The notes beneath the pieces were generated by a model, which was not told where the DNA came from, did not search any database, and saw only the letters and a list, made by a program, of their open reading frames with translations. A stretch of 64,000 nt of DNA from Oscheius onirici. Its lineage: Eukaryota > Nematoda > Chromadorea > Rhabditida > Rhabditidae. Below are positions 47,202 through 59,180 of the stretch, piece after piece; the stretch's first letter is position 1; every line of letters starts with the position of its first letter. Location of the stretch: NCBI GenBank assembly GCA_932521025.1, contig OW051472.1, positions 9,362,001-9,426,000 on the forward strand. The letters are read 5' to 3'. The position numbers and the translations under genes are program-made.

Positions 47202-48894
47202 TTACATCCTGCTTTTGATGCCCTTCATTGTAGGCCGTTCGCTCGGTTCTTGTTTCCAACACTCTTTCACAAGCTCTTGAACTTCGGGCAAAGCGGTAGT
47301 CCCAAAAACCGGTCGAGGATGTTTACCATCAATCATTGTTACCAGACCATGAAATATTGTCCGGTCCATTTCGTTCCACGTTGTTTTTTTTAGAAATTCT
47401 CCCATATAAGTTTTCAGAGTATATTTTTCATCTTTTACGCATAGTTCTTCGAATGGATGCCTTAAGCATTAGAGCATAACTTTTAAAACAAATTAGACAA
47501 CTTTTTCGCTACAGCAAAGTACCACACCATTCCAAAAGAATAGGTGTCCGCTTTACAGCAGTAATTCGGTATGTGGTAAGTTTCGGGAGCCATGTAGTTG
47601 AGAGTTCCGTGTTGCAGAGTTTTTTGCCCAACGTTCTCACGAGCCGAACCCAAGTCGGTTAGCATCAAAGCTCTGTTGTTGTCGTTTATCAGAATGCTGA
47701 AAGGCCATGTAAAAGTTAGGAAAGGCCTCACTTTTGTGGTTTCAGATCTCGATGCGCTATCTTTTGCTCATGCATGTGTTCTAGGACGGTCGCTAACTCA
47801 ATCGCCCAACTAAAAATTTGCCCATCTGCTAAGTGAGAATTATCCGATGAATTATCCAAAATGTAGTGATTCAAGGATTTGCCGCCAAATTCAAAAACAA
47901 TAGATTTGATCCAGCTTTTTTCGTTCAGAAGGTAGCCTATCACCGACGGAATAGCAGCATGTCTTAATTTCTGAAAACAATGAATATACACTGATGCCAA
48001 ATTCTTATTTTTGCAGTTTATATTTTCCCAGTCAACCGATCCCTTCCCTAGTCAACCGATTACTTCTGATCCCCTAGCGGTTACTCTGACTCGATTTCCT
48101 ACTCAAAATAATTTAGCAAAAATATTTCCCGAGGAGAGGAGTCGAACCCGGGTCGTCTGGGTGAAGACGACGACTCTTAACAATACACCAAAATTTGAGG
48201 TCCCGGAGAAACAAACAAACACACAGAGTCCACGACAGACACCATTGCGCTTTAGTAGTAGAGAGATTAGTTCGCAAAAAATTCAAAAAAAAAGTGTCTA
48301 CAAAACTTTTCATTTTCAGTATTTTTGTATCCGAGGACACAACTACAGTTAAAATTTGCCCCGTCTGTGCCAGTACAAACCCGTCTAACGATGTGATGAC
48401 GTCGGATTGGCTTAATACTTTTGGCTACATGGCTCTGGAAGATCTTTTAGAAAAACGATACTCGCACCGTTGCGCTTTATTATAAAGATAACACCTACCT
48501 CACAGTAAAAAACATTCCGAGCGCTATATATTCTTTGTTCTTCGGTGCGAAGAAAAAAATCTTTGACAATAAAAAGTTTTTCGTCATCTGTACCCTAAAA
48601 AGAACGTTACTATAAAACTATCAAGTTGTGAACACATATCTTTTTGTATGTGAAAGGAGAAACATTTGCGAAGGATCCATCTTCTATAAATTGTAGACTA
48701 ATTGCAGATTTTTGAAGGTACTTAGTGTCAAATTCGGGATATTTTTTTCCTGTTCCAGGGAATGTTAAGATCTATAAATTAGTTTCAACAGCTGGCATTA
48801 GAAGGGCAACTTCAATGGCCTGATCAACGGTGCTTATTACGTCTTCCAAATAGTTGCCGGAGCATGTGCAGTTCAATAAGTTGTTCTCGGCCAT
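47202..48894 (-). CDS. Single-domain kinase born by duplication
   Basis: Daughter of the second domain of 43434-46434. At the duplication breakpoint the new flanking sequence supplies an ATG (48892-48894) fused in frame: MAENNLLNCTCSGNYLED, then the same GTAATA donor and downstream exons. All exons are open: glycine-loop region DGSFANV, LFIVKDFF, KIAHRDLKPQK, TDLGSAREN, YMAPETY, and TAA at 47202-47204. The catalytic exon differs by an in-frame change (FEFGGKSLNH; SSDNSHLADG), so the reading frame has been preserved. Whether it has a promoter is unknown. Otherwise it would be a 5'-truncated pseudogene. Confidence 0.68.
48026..48272 (-). mobile_element. tRNA-derived SINE, copy 4, truncated
   Basis: Daughter of copy 3 carried by the segmental duplication. 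The tail hairpin and part of the body are missing; the B box region (about 48136-48150) is intact. Confidence 0.75.
48320..48474 (+). pseudogene. Second copy of the stray pseudokinase exon
   Basis: As 44763-44893 but longer on its 5' side: it keeps the intron end CATTTTCAG and the exon start YFCIRGH-type reading, equivalent to IFVSEDKT in the source exon. So a piece of genomic DNA, intron included, was moved, not a cDNA. Confidence 0.85.
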
Positions 48895-50046
48895 GTTTCA
48901 AATTCTCTAAAAATTATTTCTGAACATTGCAGTATGTTTTTGAGGTTCTTGATGTGATCTCTTTCTTGATAAAGGGGCAGCGGTTCGGTTCTGGTCTGTT
49001 AATAGAAGGGGGATTACCGCAAGATTTTAGCGGTTTGCTTCGAGACCCACTCAGTACGCAACAGTTGGATACTCAGCCAACAACTTTGGAAGGTACGAAG
49101 CGAAAGTTACAATTTGTTGGCTGATTATCCAACTTTTGCCTATTAAGTGGGTTTCGAAGAGAAGAGCTGAAATCTTAAGGTAATCCCTCTTCTTTTGAAA
49201 CAGACCATAACAGAGTAAATGTGTCAGGAGGAAGTTTGATTTAAAATTAGTCCAAACCGAGATATTATCGCGTAAACTATTTAGAGTTGCAGATAGGAAA
49301 GCAATCGTTTTCGGCCGTATGAAACGAAATATGGCGCCATCTTATCAAATCCTGTGTTGCTGATACCAACTTTTGTATTGTGGCGCCTGATTGTATCCGA
49401 GCAAGTACACAGGCACTTATATAAAAAAGCGTGCTCATTGTGCATTCGTCCTGCCCAGTTAGCTCAAAAAGATTCAGTAGTAATCATACAAAAACAGTCC
49501 TAGTGCAGAAGCATTGGGCTTAGAAAAATCGACCGGGCATAAAAACGAGGAGTGAAAACATTTTTTAGCCAAATCAATGACGGAAAACCGGAACCAGTAT
49601 GCTTTTAATTATAGTCTAAGCCGGTACAACAATTTCCGACTTTCGTTGTGCTTTCACATTTGGGCTACTGTCCTGTTTTTATACGATCTATAACTTAAGC
49701 CCAGTTATTTTTATACCCGGTTGTCGAAGCCCGTCAATTTTCCCCGGAATTCTGAACTAGGACCACAAAAAATAATTTTTGCTCAATCTCTTATCGGTTT
49801 TGATTTAGGAAATATAGTTTGCGAGTTTTAATTAAGAATATAAGACAAAAGTAAATTGGAAAAAAGAAGATCTTTCTCAAACTGCAGCCCATTTATTTCA
49901 ACAAATGAAGGAAAGAACAAGGTCCAAGGTCCGAAAAAGATGTTAGTCAAGGTTGTCTAAAGTGGACTAGGATCCTGTTGTTTGGCTTGAAGATCCTTCA
50001 CCAAGTTCTCGCTAAAGATACGGGTTTGATGTGATGAACACAGTGC
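48895..50046. other. Intergenic region, no gene seen
   Basis: Contains MITE family B copy 2 (48993-49206) and otherwise AT-rich spacer. It would hold the promoter of the newly formed kinase at 47202-48894. Confidence 0.4.
48993..49206. mobile_element. Short foldback MITE family B, copy 2
   Basis: Ends GGTCTGTTAATAGAAGG and CTTCTTTTGAAACAGACC are imperfect inverted repeats, followed inward by GGGATTACCGCAAGATTTTA and its complement. Same interior as 20975-21199 (GATACTCAGCCAACAA). Confidence 0.8.
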
Positions 50047-51955
50047 CTACATTCTGGTCTTTACATCCTTCATCATCGGACGATCTTCAGCTTTGTGACC
50101 CCAGCACTCTTCGATGAGCTTTTGCATATAGGGGTAGGGAGGATTGTTCAATGAGGGGGGAGGGAAGATAGGTCGAGGATATTTGTTTTCTATCATTGTG
50201 AATTTTCCTTCAAATTTCTGTAGATGTTTATCAGACCAGGTATAGAGATGCAGCAACTTTCCCAAATTGCTATCCACTCCCGCAAAAGGAACTCTTAAAA
50301 TGTATTTTTTGCCATAAAAGTGCCAATGTAACTTTTTAGTTGTTGCGAAATACCAGACCATTGCAAATGCGTAAGTGTCCACTTTGCAGCAGTAGTTCTT
50401 TTCTCCAGATTTCTTGAATTCTTCAGGAGCCATGTACCATTTCTTCCCATGATTCATTGTCATTTCTTCGGCTACGTAACGGGCAGAGCCCAAGCCCGTT
50501 AGAAACAGCTTACGATCTTCTCGGATCAGTATGCTAAACTGATCGTAAGTTCTATCGTAAAAAAATATTATTACTTATCTGGTGTCAAATCACGATGTGG
50601 CACACGCTCGGAATGTAAATATTCTAAAACGTCTGCCAACTCTCCGGCCCAGGTTAAAAAGGTTAACTCGGGATAGCGCTCATTGGTTTTTTCTGGTTCC
50701 AGTATGAAGTCATTCAATGTTTTTCCGCAGTAAGGAAAAACGAGTCCTTCAATATTGTTCTGGTCGTTAAGGAGATATCCTTTTAATTCTGGCAGAGCAT
50801 CATGTTGCAAAATCTGAAATAATCAAATAAAAACCGCTTTCATTCAAAGGCATACGGTGCAAAAGTAGACGTTTCTTGCGTTGTACTTTTTAACATTTGG
50901 CGAGTCGTAAAAATGCTTCACGAGAAATTTCTCTGTAGAGTTCTGAAAAACTTTTTCTCAGAATCCTGGAGAGAAAACTTTACCGTTTCAAATAAACCAG
51001 TAAAAACAAAAACACGATTACAGCTGGTCCCGACACGATCTCATCCCAAATTTTTTATTTTTGCATTTTTGACGTTTTACACCCGTTTTTTGGTTTCTAA
51101 ACCATGTTTAATCGATTCGGCATCAAATTTTACATCTGATAAGTATGATCCGAAAGCAAAAATCTTATAAAACTGGAAAGAAAAGGCGAAAACAGCGTTT
51201 CTGTTTTTTCCTATTTTGTTCTTTGCTAAGCACAGCAATTTTGATGTCGGAATAGACGTAACTGATGTAAAATTTGATGCGGAATCGATTAAAGATGGTT
51301 TGAAAACAATAAAACGAGTGTAAGGCGTCAAAAAAAATATGCACTTTGGGGACAAGATCGTGACGGGACCAATGTCAATTGGTCCCGCAGCGGTTGCACC
51401 TCTTCACTTGATCCCAGAGGCTTCCTTTAAAGGTGATTTGTTTTTGATTTATAATTGAACAAGCTATTCTTACAGCGATTCCTGAAGAGATTATATTGCG
51501 CCACCCCCCAAAATGCTGGACGGATACATAGGAGCATACCTGTTCCTGCGTGCTCATGACCGAAAGCGGACTTTTGAGCATCTCTTAGTCTGCAGTTTTT
51601 TCCCTGAGTCGTATCCGTCTTCATCAAAAGCCTTCATAGTCTTCACCAGTTCCCAGCATCGCTCATATGAAATAGCGATGAAACATAAACTTTGTTGCCT
51701 ACATTCCTTTTTACAGTGTTTTTTCTTGGGACGGTCAAAATTTATTTACTTCCCCTCGGACGTTCAAATATCGCTCATGACGGTTAAAGTGAAAAAGAGC
51801 CTAGTACTTATCCATTTTTCGGTTATGAAATGTTTCCAGTGAACACAATAACGAAGGTTTTAAAAAGAATTTACCTGTTGGCTAATGCTGCCGGCTGCAT
51901 CATTACCCACTTCTTGCTCTTGAACGACCAGTTCTGAGGAATTTTCAGCTGGCAT
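50047..51955 (-). CDS. Divergent kinase with HRD and GLG motifs
   Basis: Probable start ATG 51955 (MPAENSSELVVQEQEV), only nine bases after an unpaired acceptor TTGTAG, which fits trans-splicing. Ends with TAG at 50047. The N-terminal half is small exons plus an intron containing a foldback element, and its splicing is uncertain. The kinase part is clear: FLVKHFY for VAIK, YNARNVYFC, then ALPELKGYLL, the catalytic loop RVPHRDLTPDK with HRD, LTGLGSARY in place of DFG (Asp to Gly, so the metal ligand is lost), WYMAPEEF, CCKVDTYAFAMVWYFATT, and an end CWGHKAEDRPMMKDV. It is the same subfamily as 43434-46434 domain 2 and the fragment at 41493-42320. Likely catalytically impaired. Confidence 0.72.
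51025..51371. mobile_element. Foldback element in kinase intron
   Basis: Arms begin TGGTCCCGACACGATCT and end AGATCGTGACGGGACCA, and symmetry continues inward (TTTTTGACGTTTTACACCCG / TGTAAGGCGTCAAAAAAA). A related end TGGTCCCGGCACGATC occurs near 38939 inside the nested MITE. Confidence 0.75.
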
Positions 51956-52390
51956 TCTTTCCAACCTACAACAATCCAAGTCTGGAAAGTGGAACGCAAA
52001 CTGGGAGAGGATGAAAAAGGGTGCATGGAAGCTCTACTGTTCCTTGTTAACTGTCGTTCGAACTGGCTCGAGAACCCGAAAGACGCCAAACAAATAGAAT
52101 TTCTTATCAACTTGGCTTCGGGCTCACAAAAACTGAAAATGGTGACTCTTCAGAGCAAACACACGATTATTAGGGATAAATTGATCGAAAAGTTTTCAAT
52201 TTCCAGTTTAACCTCTTCTTGGAGAATTATGGTTAACATTAAAACTGGACACATCAATGTTTTTAAAAGGAGCGCAATGATACCTTTTAAATACCGCGCC
52301 GTAAAATGCTGCCTCTTTATCAATGCGTGTCGCTAACACGACAGTGAAACTCTCAAAGTTCAAAAAGACCTGGAAACGTTTCAGCTTTAT

Positions 52391-54946
52391 TCAAAGGTTG
52401 GCCACAATGTCACCTATAACAGGACGTTTACGTGGTCTTTCGTCAAGACAATCCAATATAATCAGGTTGACCAATTGAAATCTCGTCTTTTCTTTAAACT
52501 TTGAGAGAGTAGGGTAATATTCGGCGATTTTTTTTCTGATCCAGGCGATTTTTACTTTGATTTTCTCCAGATCTTCACTTTTATCTCCGTCATTAGAAAC
52601 AAAGTATTTCTTGTAAGGCTTCCTGAAACAAGTTAACTTATGTTTAGACTAAAAATAACGTACAACTCGTAGATGATTGAGTAACATAGCGTTCCAAAGC
52701 CATAAATATCGGCAGAAAAGCTGTGTATTGCTTTGGGTTCAGTTTCGAGGAGACGAACAGTTTCAGGGGCGTGGTAAGCAAATGTCTCATAATCTTCTTT
52801 CTTGGTAAGCCTGAGCCAAATCATTACTAAAAATTATAGGGCTTGAAAAACAAATTTATTTTTCAAGTAAAACTTTGGGCAAAATTGCGTACACGCGCGG
52901 TATCCTACTTTGGAACACAACTTCACAGGATTTCCTGTAGACAAATGTCTGTGACTGAAAACAACGCGGGAAAATCGTTCGGTAGGACAATTACTCACGT
53001 TGTGAGCCCTATTTCCTCTCCCTCGAACTTCACATCAGTATAGCCGAACAGTTTCAGGCTTTTCATATTCGCAGTTACGATGAAGCTAAAGATTGTTTGA
53101 AAACATTTTTATGTTACCTTGATGGCTGAACATTGTTGTGAACAAATTTCATTTTTGTATGGAAATACTTCAAGGCGCGAGCAGCGGAAGTAATAAAGTC
53201 CATCTTTTGTTCGTTTGAAAGTTTTTCATTGTCCTTTCGATTGTCGGCGTCGTCTCCCTTTGTTTCAAACAAAACTGAATAAATAAGAAAAACAGTTAAT
53301 TTTAGGCATTCTAACCTTCGTCGAGAGTTTTCATTTCAAAATAATGTATAAATAAATGGCGTAGTTTAACTTTTTGCTTACTTCCAGTATCGTCCTCCAC
53401 AGCATCTTGACGGTATGACATAAAGTACGAAACGACGTTTTTGTGATTCATCTAACATCATCATTGGGAGAAGAGGCAAAACTCACATTAGTGCCCAGAA
53501 AATATTCTCTATTTTCAGCCACAATATCGATGTTTAAGCGTTTCGTGTAACATTCTCTGTAATTTTTAGTTGTTACTTTGTTCAAACCATTATGTACCCT
53601 CCCGTGTCTAGGTAAATTCGGACGAGGCCAAATTTTCCGAGAATATTTTGAGGCCGACTGTTTTTAACAGCATTGTAATATCCGGAATTTTTTTGTAAAT
53701 AAAATAAATCTTTCTCTTTGATTAGCTTAAAAATCAAAAGTTGCTGGGTTGTGAATCTTGGCTTACCGGTTTATCTGGGATGCCTGGTGTAATGTTCTGT
53801 TGTGAAGTAAGTTCCGGATTTTTCTTTCTTCTCCACCAAATACTCTGGAGATAAGCGTATTTGTTCTACTCTTCTAAGTTCGAAAATCTCAAGGAGATAT
53901 CGATCTATCTCAGGCTGGTCTACAACCACAAAACATACCCGAAAAACTATGAACGCGATAGTGCAGATTGGTCCTTCAAACAAAAACGTTGTTAAATTCA
54001 AAGGTCCGTCCCAGAGATCAGTAGCATTATTGAACAGTATTGTAGAGCTAAGAGCACCAGCAATAACTGTGAATCCAGTTAGAATAATTATTAGTATCCG
54101 GGATAGAGCCAGTGTTTTGTATGTTAGACTTTTCCGAAATATTGTCATCATAATTTTAAGTGTTGCGTGAAAGAAAACTAGTAGACTGAATGAAATGCGA
54201 ACCAGTGATACATTTAAAACTAACAACAGAAAGTGTACAAGTTTGTCCTTGGATCTCAACGTTCCAAAGAACCAATCAAATAAAATTCTGACGAGGATAC
54301 AGAATGTTACAAAGCTCGCACTGCAATAGTATTCTTCTTAATTTTTTTTGCGAACATACTCAAACACAAGCAGCTTATCAAGAAGTGACCCCGAGGATCT
54401 CCTTTTCAGCGAGAATAATTTAATAGCAGATAGTTTGCTTATGATCTGAAAGTGCATTGAAATGTCTAGTCCTGCCACCGTGTAAAAACAAACCTCGTGA
54501 CTCTGTATCTGTTCTGCAATAGATGCAGTGGCTTGAAAAATTGAAGATAAAAATATAATGATATTGTCTGGCTTGTCGTTCCCCTTCCAGGAAGCCACAA
54601 TTGCTACAAATGTGGCAACAAAGATAAATACTTTGCTTCCATCAACGTCCAGAGCAGTTCCCGAATATATCAAGATCGAAATGATTTGAAACAAACTGGA
54701 CCACCGTGCCCAATCGCTAGAGCAAAAGTTATTTCAATGGTTTACTCACGTGTAAACACTCAAGCAGCTGGAATCTTTGGAGCTCTCGCAGTCATTTTCA
54801 ACATAAAAGTTTCTTATGTTGCAGCAAAGCTCTTCCTCAGTTCCCACATAATCGAATGAACGCAAGCATAAAGCGAAGGATATAATTGAAAAACAGGTAG
54901 CTGCTTTTAAAGAAAAACGTCTGAAATATGGGAAATTTCTCTGCAT
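52391..54946 (-). CDS. Multi-pass membrane protein with C-terminal pseudokinase
   Basis: ATG 54946 (MQRNFPYFRRFSLKAATCF), TGA 52391-52393. The first 300 residues hold about eight hydrophobic segments, near residues 14-28, 74-88, 94-109, 117-133, 171-187, 196-223, 241-265 and 278-295. A cysteine-rich loop follows the first (LCCNIRNFY, NDCESSKDSSC). A 92-bp intron then joins the last segment in phase to a basic juxtamembrane stretch, SIWWRRKKNPELTSQQN, which leads into a kinase-like domain. There the glycine loop is ILGKFGLVRIYLD, the catalytic loop KFVHNNVQPS (HNN, no Asp), DFG is LKLFGYT (LFG), and the rest is AYHAPETV, ADIYGFGTLCYSII and a shortened end DERPRKRPVIGD. Catalysis is very unlikely. 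It looks like a membrane sensor with a cytosolic pseudokinase output domain. An ATG further upstream is possible. Confidence 0.75.
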
Positions 54947-55139
54947 AGAAATGAGAGCAATGAAATGAGAGTACTGTTCTTTCCTGTTTCTTTTTGTTGT
55001 GAGCCCCTGGAAAACCGTACCTGGGAAAATAAGTACGGCGCTCCCAAAACATTAACGCTCCGAATTTCTTTTGTTTGTAGCTTGTTTTCTGAAAAATGAA
55101 CTATTATAAGACCTGACCACACAAAAGATTTGAAAGACC

Positions 55140-55603
55140 CAATGCCAAAGTGGGGCCTGAAGAAATGATAACGTGGGACAACACAATCTTGCTAGCTAGT
55201 TTAAATTGCATTGTTTATTCAAGACCTGGCCCCGGGCCGGGCCCGGTCCCCCAGACTTGGCCGTCGGACCAGGATCGGACCAAAATGAAATGAACATATT
55301 ATAGTGCATTTTGGCGCATTTTAGACCTAAATCAAAGACTAATAATATTATTATATTTTGCTGGCCTTTTTTTACTAACAATGAAGAAAAAAATGCAGAT
55401 TTTGGTAAAAAAAAACCACCCCTTTTTCTACAATTTCCCCGCGGGCCGGGTTTTTCAGGCACGGGCCTCAACTTTCAACTCAAGCCCGGCATTTTTCAGT
55501 CATCGGAGCACGGTTGCCATTGCTAGTTGACTGATGATACGAATAATGATAATGATGATGATACGAATGAAATAAAAAAGAAGAAAACTTTATGTAACAA
55601 CAA
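55140..55603. other. Intergenic region with GC-rich inverted blocks
   Basis: Two unusually GC-rich blocks, CCTGGCCCCGGGCCGGGCCC near 55226 and CCCGCGGGCCGGG near 55438, lie 200 bp apart in an AT-rich stretch. They look like the ends of a decayed transposon. A GATAATGATGATG microsatellite lies at about 55535-55565. Confidence 0.45.
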
Positions 55604-58600
55604 CTATACAGCATAAAAACTTAACTTTTTCTTTTTTTCGTTTTCAATGAATGAATGAATCTCTTTCATCGATGGTCGACGATCGGGATCGAGGAAAAGA
55701 CAGCTTCTCATTACGGTTCTCAGAGAACTAGAAAGACATGCATCTGCAAAGTCTGTTTTGCTTGCTCCTGTTTGGGCTGTAATTTCTTTCTCGTAGTTTA
55801 TGTAATCTTCAGTCTCTATAGCACATATAAGAAGCTCCTGTGTACACAAATGAGTACTCCAATCGAAGGATCCATCTTTGCAGGGGACAGGGTGAGAAGC
55901 CTTTTTTTCTCGTTCCTTCATCTCCCTAAACATTTTTGCAATATCCCTCCTTATGTTTTCATCCTTGCCCTTGTCTCGATCATCTCCTACGAAGGGGTAC
56001 CTAACACCTTTGATCTTTGTCTTCAATTTTACGTACTTCTTGCCATCGTTGAGCATGTAGAACAGCAGCATTGCGTAGCTCCAACAATCTACCTTGTAGC
56101 CATAACCTTCTCTATCTATTGCGTCCAACATTTCCGGTGCACGAAATTCAGCTTTCCCCAAACTGAAAACGTATTCTTATTCGACAATGATGTACCTTCA
56201 CCCGTGGGTCAACCCGAAACCAACAGGCTTTCGCGAGAGTCGAAAGTCGTACAACTTAAGCTTGTTGCACTTATCGTAGATGAGAACACTGTAAGCAGTA
56301 AATATTGTAAATGATTTAAAAAAAGATTTACGATCTTGGCTCAAGACTCCGATAAATTATTCCAGCTACATCATGACAATACTCCAAAGCGTCAGAAAGC
56401 TGTAGCGCAAATTGGTAAATGCGAATCTCTTCAAGTTCTGGTGAACAAGTCTCCACCAATCTTTGCCGATCTAGAAAAATGACTACGGTTACTTTTATAC
56501 CTACTTTTGAAGAATTCATCGAGTGTAACGGCTTTCCTGTCATCAGCTATTCGTATTTCTTCAGACACTTCAGGACCATCAAGTGATAAGTGTTCCATTA
56601 TCATTCCTGTAACTTTATGCAACCCTTTCTCTTCCTTGTACGTGAAACCGAAATAATGTAGAATTGTAGGATGTTTCATCTGAAAACAATAACAGGCAAA
56701 TGGATATAACCCACCTTTATACAAGTCCGTTTTTCGCGGATTGCATACTTTTCATCTGTATGCTCAATTGATTTGAACACTCCAACACTGAAATTCATAT
56801 TCTTCCCCGCTCTAGCAGAGTTAGTCTAAAAGACAAGGAAACCGAAAAAAACTCACAGAGGCAGCTGTGGATGATTCATACGAATTGGAAATACCTTTCC
56901 CGATATATACGATACATTTGTACCGCAATCGTAGGGCAAAAGACATGGTTGGTCGACATCGTTGCGGCGACACGGTTCACACTGTTGTAGAAATCTTTTG
57001 TAGTCGGTAATCATAGGGAAATCTACGAAAAACGTGAATGCCAAATTACAAGCCAAAAACTACTTTCTTTCGCTGAGTCGAGCATGGAAACAACGTCGGA
57101 CAAACAGGTCTTTTCTCGCTGTTCATTTCTCAAGGCGGTCACAACTGCTTCGAGAACGCTTGATGTTGATAATTCTCCGGTTTTTTCTGCACTACAAAAC
57201 CATGATCTGATTAGTATATAGATCTTTGAGAACTCACTACACGTCTGATAATATTTTAAGAATATGAGAAAGATTGCTTTCGTCGACTCGCCTTAGATCT
57301 TTAAAAATATCCTTCCAGTCTACTTCGTTCTCTTCTACATGGTGCTCTTTTATACTGTAAATCGTCGGACTCTACGAAAAAATATGGCTCACCTAATCGG
57401 AGAGCCGAAAATATCAATTTTAAGACCTCTGAAACCGTCGTAAATGAGTACCCTTAATTAAGATATAAATAAAACAACGATGGCAAACAAACATTTCTTT
57501 AGACAGATCGAGATTTGCTATTTCGTAGTCACTGTGGCATGTCTCTACGGCCCGACAAAGTGCCAAGGCCCAATGAAGTATTATGTCTGACTCAATTTTA
57601 TCTCTGCTCTCTGTTAGAACAACATCCAAAGTCGTACTTCCCGACAACTGTTCCGATATAATTCCTTTCAGCGCCATATCGTGATTTTTGTTTCTGCAAA
57701 CAACAAAGCGATCGAAGTTGAGCACATGAGGGTGTTGGAACTAAAACACTTACAATATTAGTTTGGACAAAAACTACCTTTGCGATTGTTTTTAACAGGG
57801 GTTCAGTGTAATTTACATCCCTGCTTTTGTTAATATGGTCGCTATGTAACTGTTTCATTGTTATCCAACTAAATTTTTCCAAGTTAAAGGACCCGCCGAG
57901 GACTCACTTAGTGCCCTCCACTCGAATTTGTTCATTTTCTTGCTTTTGTGCTTCTTGTGATAGCGTGGAGTCTGCAGGTTCGATATCTTCTATAAGTTTA
58001 AGATCTAGTGGCAATACAAGATTAGACAGCACTCGCGACTCCAAACGTTGTTTTGTTGTCAACCGAAATAACGATTAAATTTAGATTATTGTTTTTAGTA
58101 TATTCTTGAGAAAAACATACTTTTCTCTTCATAATCTTCTTCCTGATTTGGTAGTTTGCAGTTTACTTTGGGCAGTTTATTAAAATCAGCTCCTGTTGGC
58201 GCTACATAGAAACGGCGTTTCCTTATACGTTCTTCACAAGAACTTGACTGCATAAAAACGAATAAATGCAAATATTTAAACTTACCCCTTTTGTGACACG
58301 GAAAATAGCAGCGACCAAAATAAAGAGTTGCGCTGTCATCAGAATCCAAAAAGCTACTTCTCTCGCCTTTTCTTTCAAAGTAAGCAGAGCTCCTATGAAC
58401 ATGGCAAGAACAGAATAGAAGTTCCAGAAGCTATAAGAGCGATCAAAATCCAAAAAAAGCAGGTGCTCCAAAATAGCAAACATCGAAATTAGAATAGCAG
58501 TAGTAATAGACATAACCATGTTGGATATCCACAGTCCATTGTCAACTGATGTCCTGAAAATGTGCTACCTATTCTAGTTCTTCCAGCTAGATCGCTCCAC

Positions 58601-59079
58601 GTCACTACACCCAGAAATTATACGATCTGCACCAGATATCGATTCTTTCGCGTGGAGAGCAGATTAGTTGGATGAAGCAGTACTCACCATTCTTCGGCGT
58701 CTGTATTAGAAGAGTTTTGTTTTGATAAAGAAGCTTTGGGGAAAACTGAATCGTTACTGAAAGAAGATGTGAGAGAGGTAAACAAAAAATAAGGAAAACA
58801 GTTGAAATGCCTCGGATTATATGAACTAACCTTATTCTTTTGATGAACAGACAAAAACTTAAGGAAACTGCTAGTAAATTGAATGTAGAGAACGACTTGA
58901 AAAGGAAATCATTCCAACTAAGGCTTTTGAATTTACTCCAATAACTAAAAAGTGGAACTGGTTATGCTGATTCTACCGTTTTACGATTTTTCGTTTATTG
59001 TCGTTGGAGATGGAGATGTTGGAGTAACGTTCTGAGAATTACCCAGAAGTGGACTCGCCACTCGATTTTGCAACTCCAT
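55604..59079 (-). CDS. Multi-pass membrane protein with two pseudokinase domains
   Basis: ATG 59079 (MELQNRVASPLLGNSQ), stop just below 55607. About four hydrophobic segments: FNLLAVSLSFCLFI, VMSITTAILISMFAIL, SVLAMFIGALLTL and AFWILMTAQLFILVAAIF, then a basic juxtamembrane KGKRRFYVAP. Pseudokinase 1 (about 58090-57070): WITMKQL for VAIK, EIANLDLSKEM for the catalytic loop and LKIDIFGSP near DFG; it lacks a clear APE segment. Pseudokinase 2 (about 56970-55604): YAIREKRTC for VAIK (Lys to Arg), GIIYRSLEPRS (HRD to YRS), LYDFRLSR (DFR), then FRAPEML and DCWSYAMLLFYML, ending LDPDRRPSMKEI. A CEPCRRNDVDQPC stretch lies between the two. The exon at about 56790-56830 has ambiguous joins. No catalytic activity is expected from either domain. 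Confidence 0.7.
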
Positions 59080-59180
59080 ACAGAAGAATTTGAATTGGAG
59101 AAGACTAGAAAATAACAGTCCAAACAGTGCTGCACTGATAAAGAAGGAGCGGAACAACAGTTTTCGAAGCAAGTCTACGT

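Larger units (their letters stand above)
47090..48890. repeat. Segmental duplication, daughter copy
   Basis: Copy of 43335-45319 with the SINE shortened at its tail end by about 220 bp, one in-frame deletion in the catalytic exon, and few substitutions. The breakpoint on the 5' side of the gene is at 48890/48891. Confidence 0.85.

Noticed and set aside
55655-56314. 219-codon plus-strand ORF
   Set aside because: Antisense to the second pseudokinase domain of 55604-59079; no independent features.
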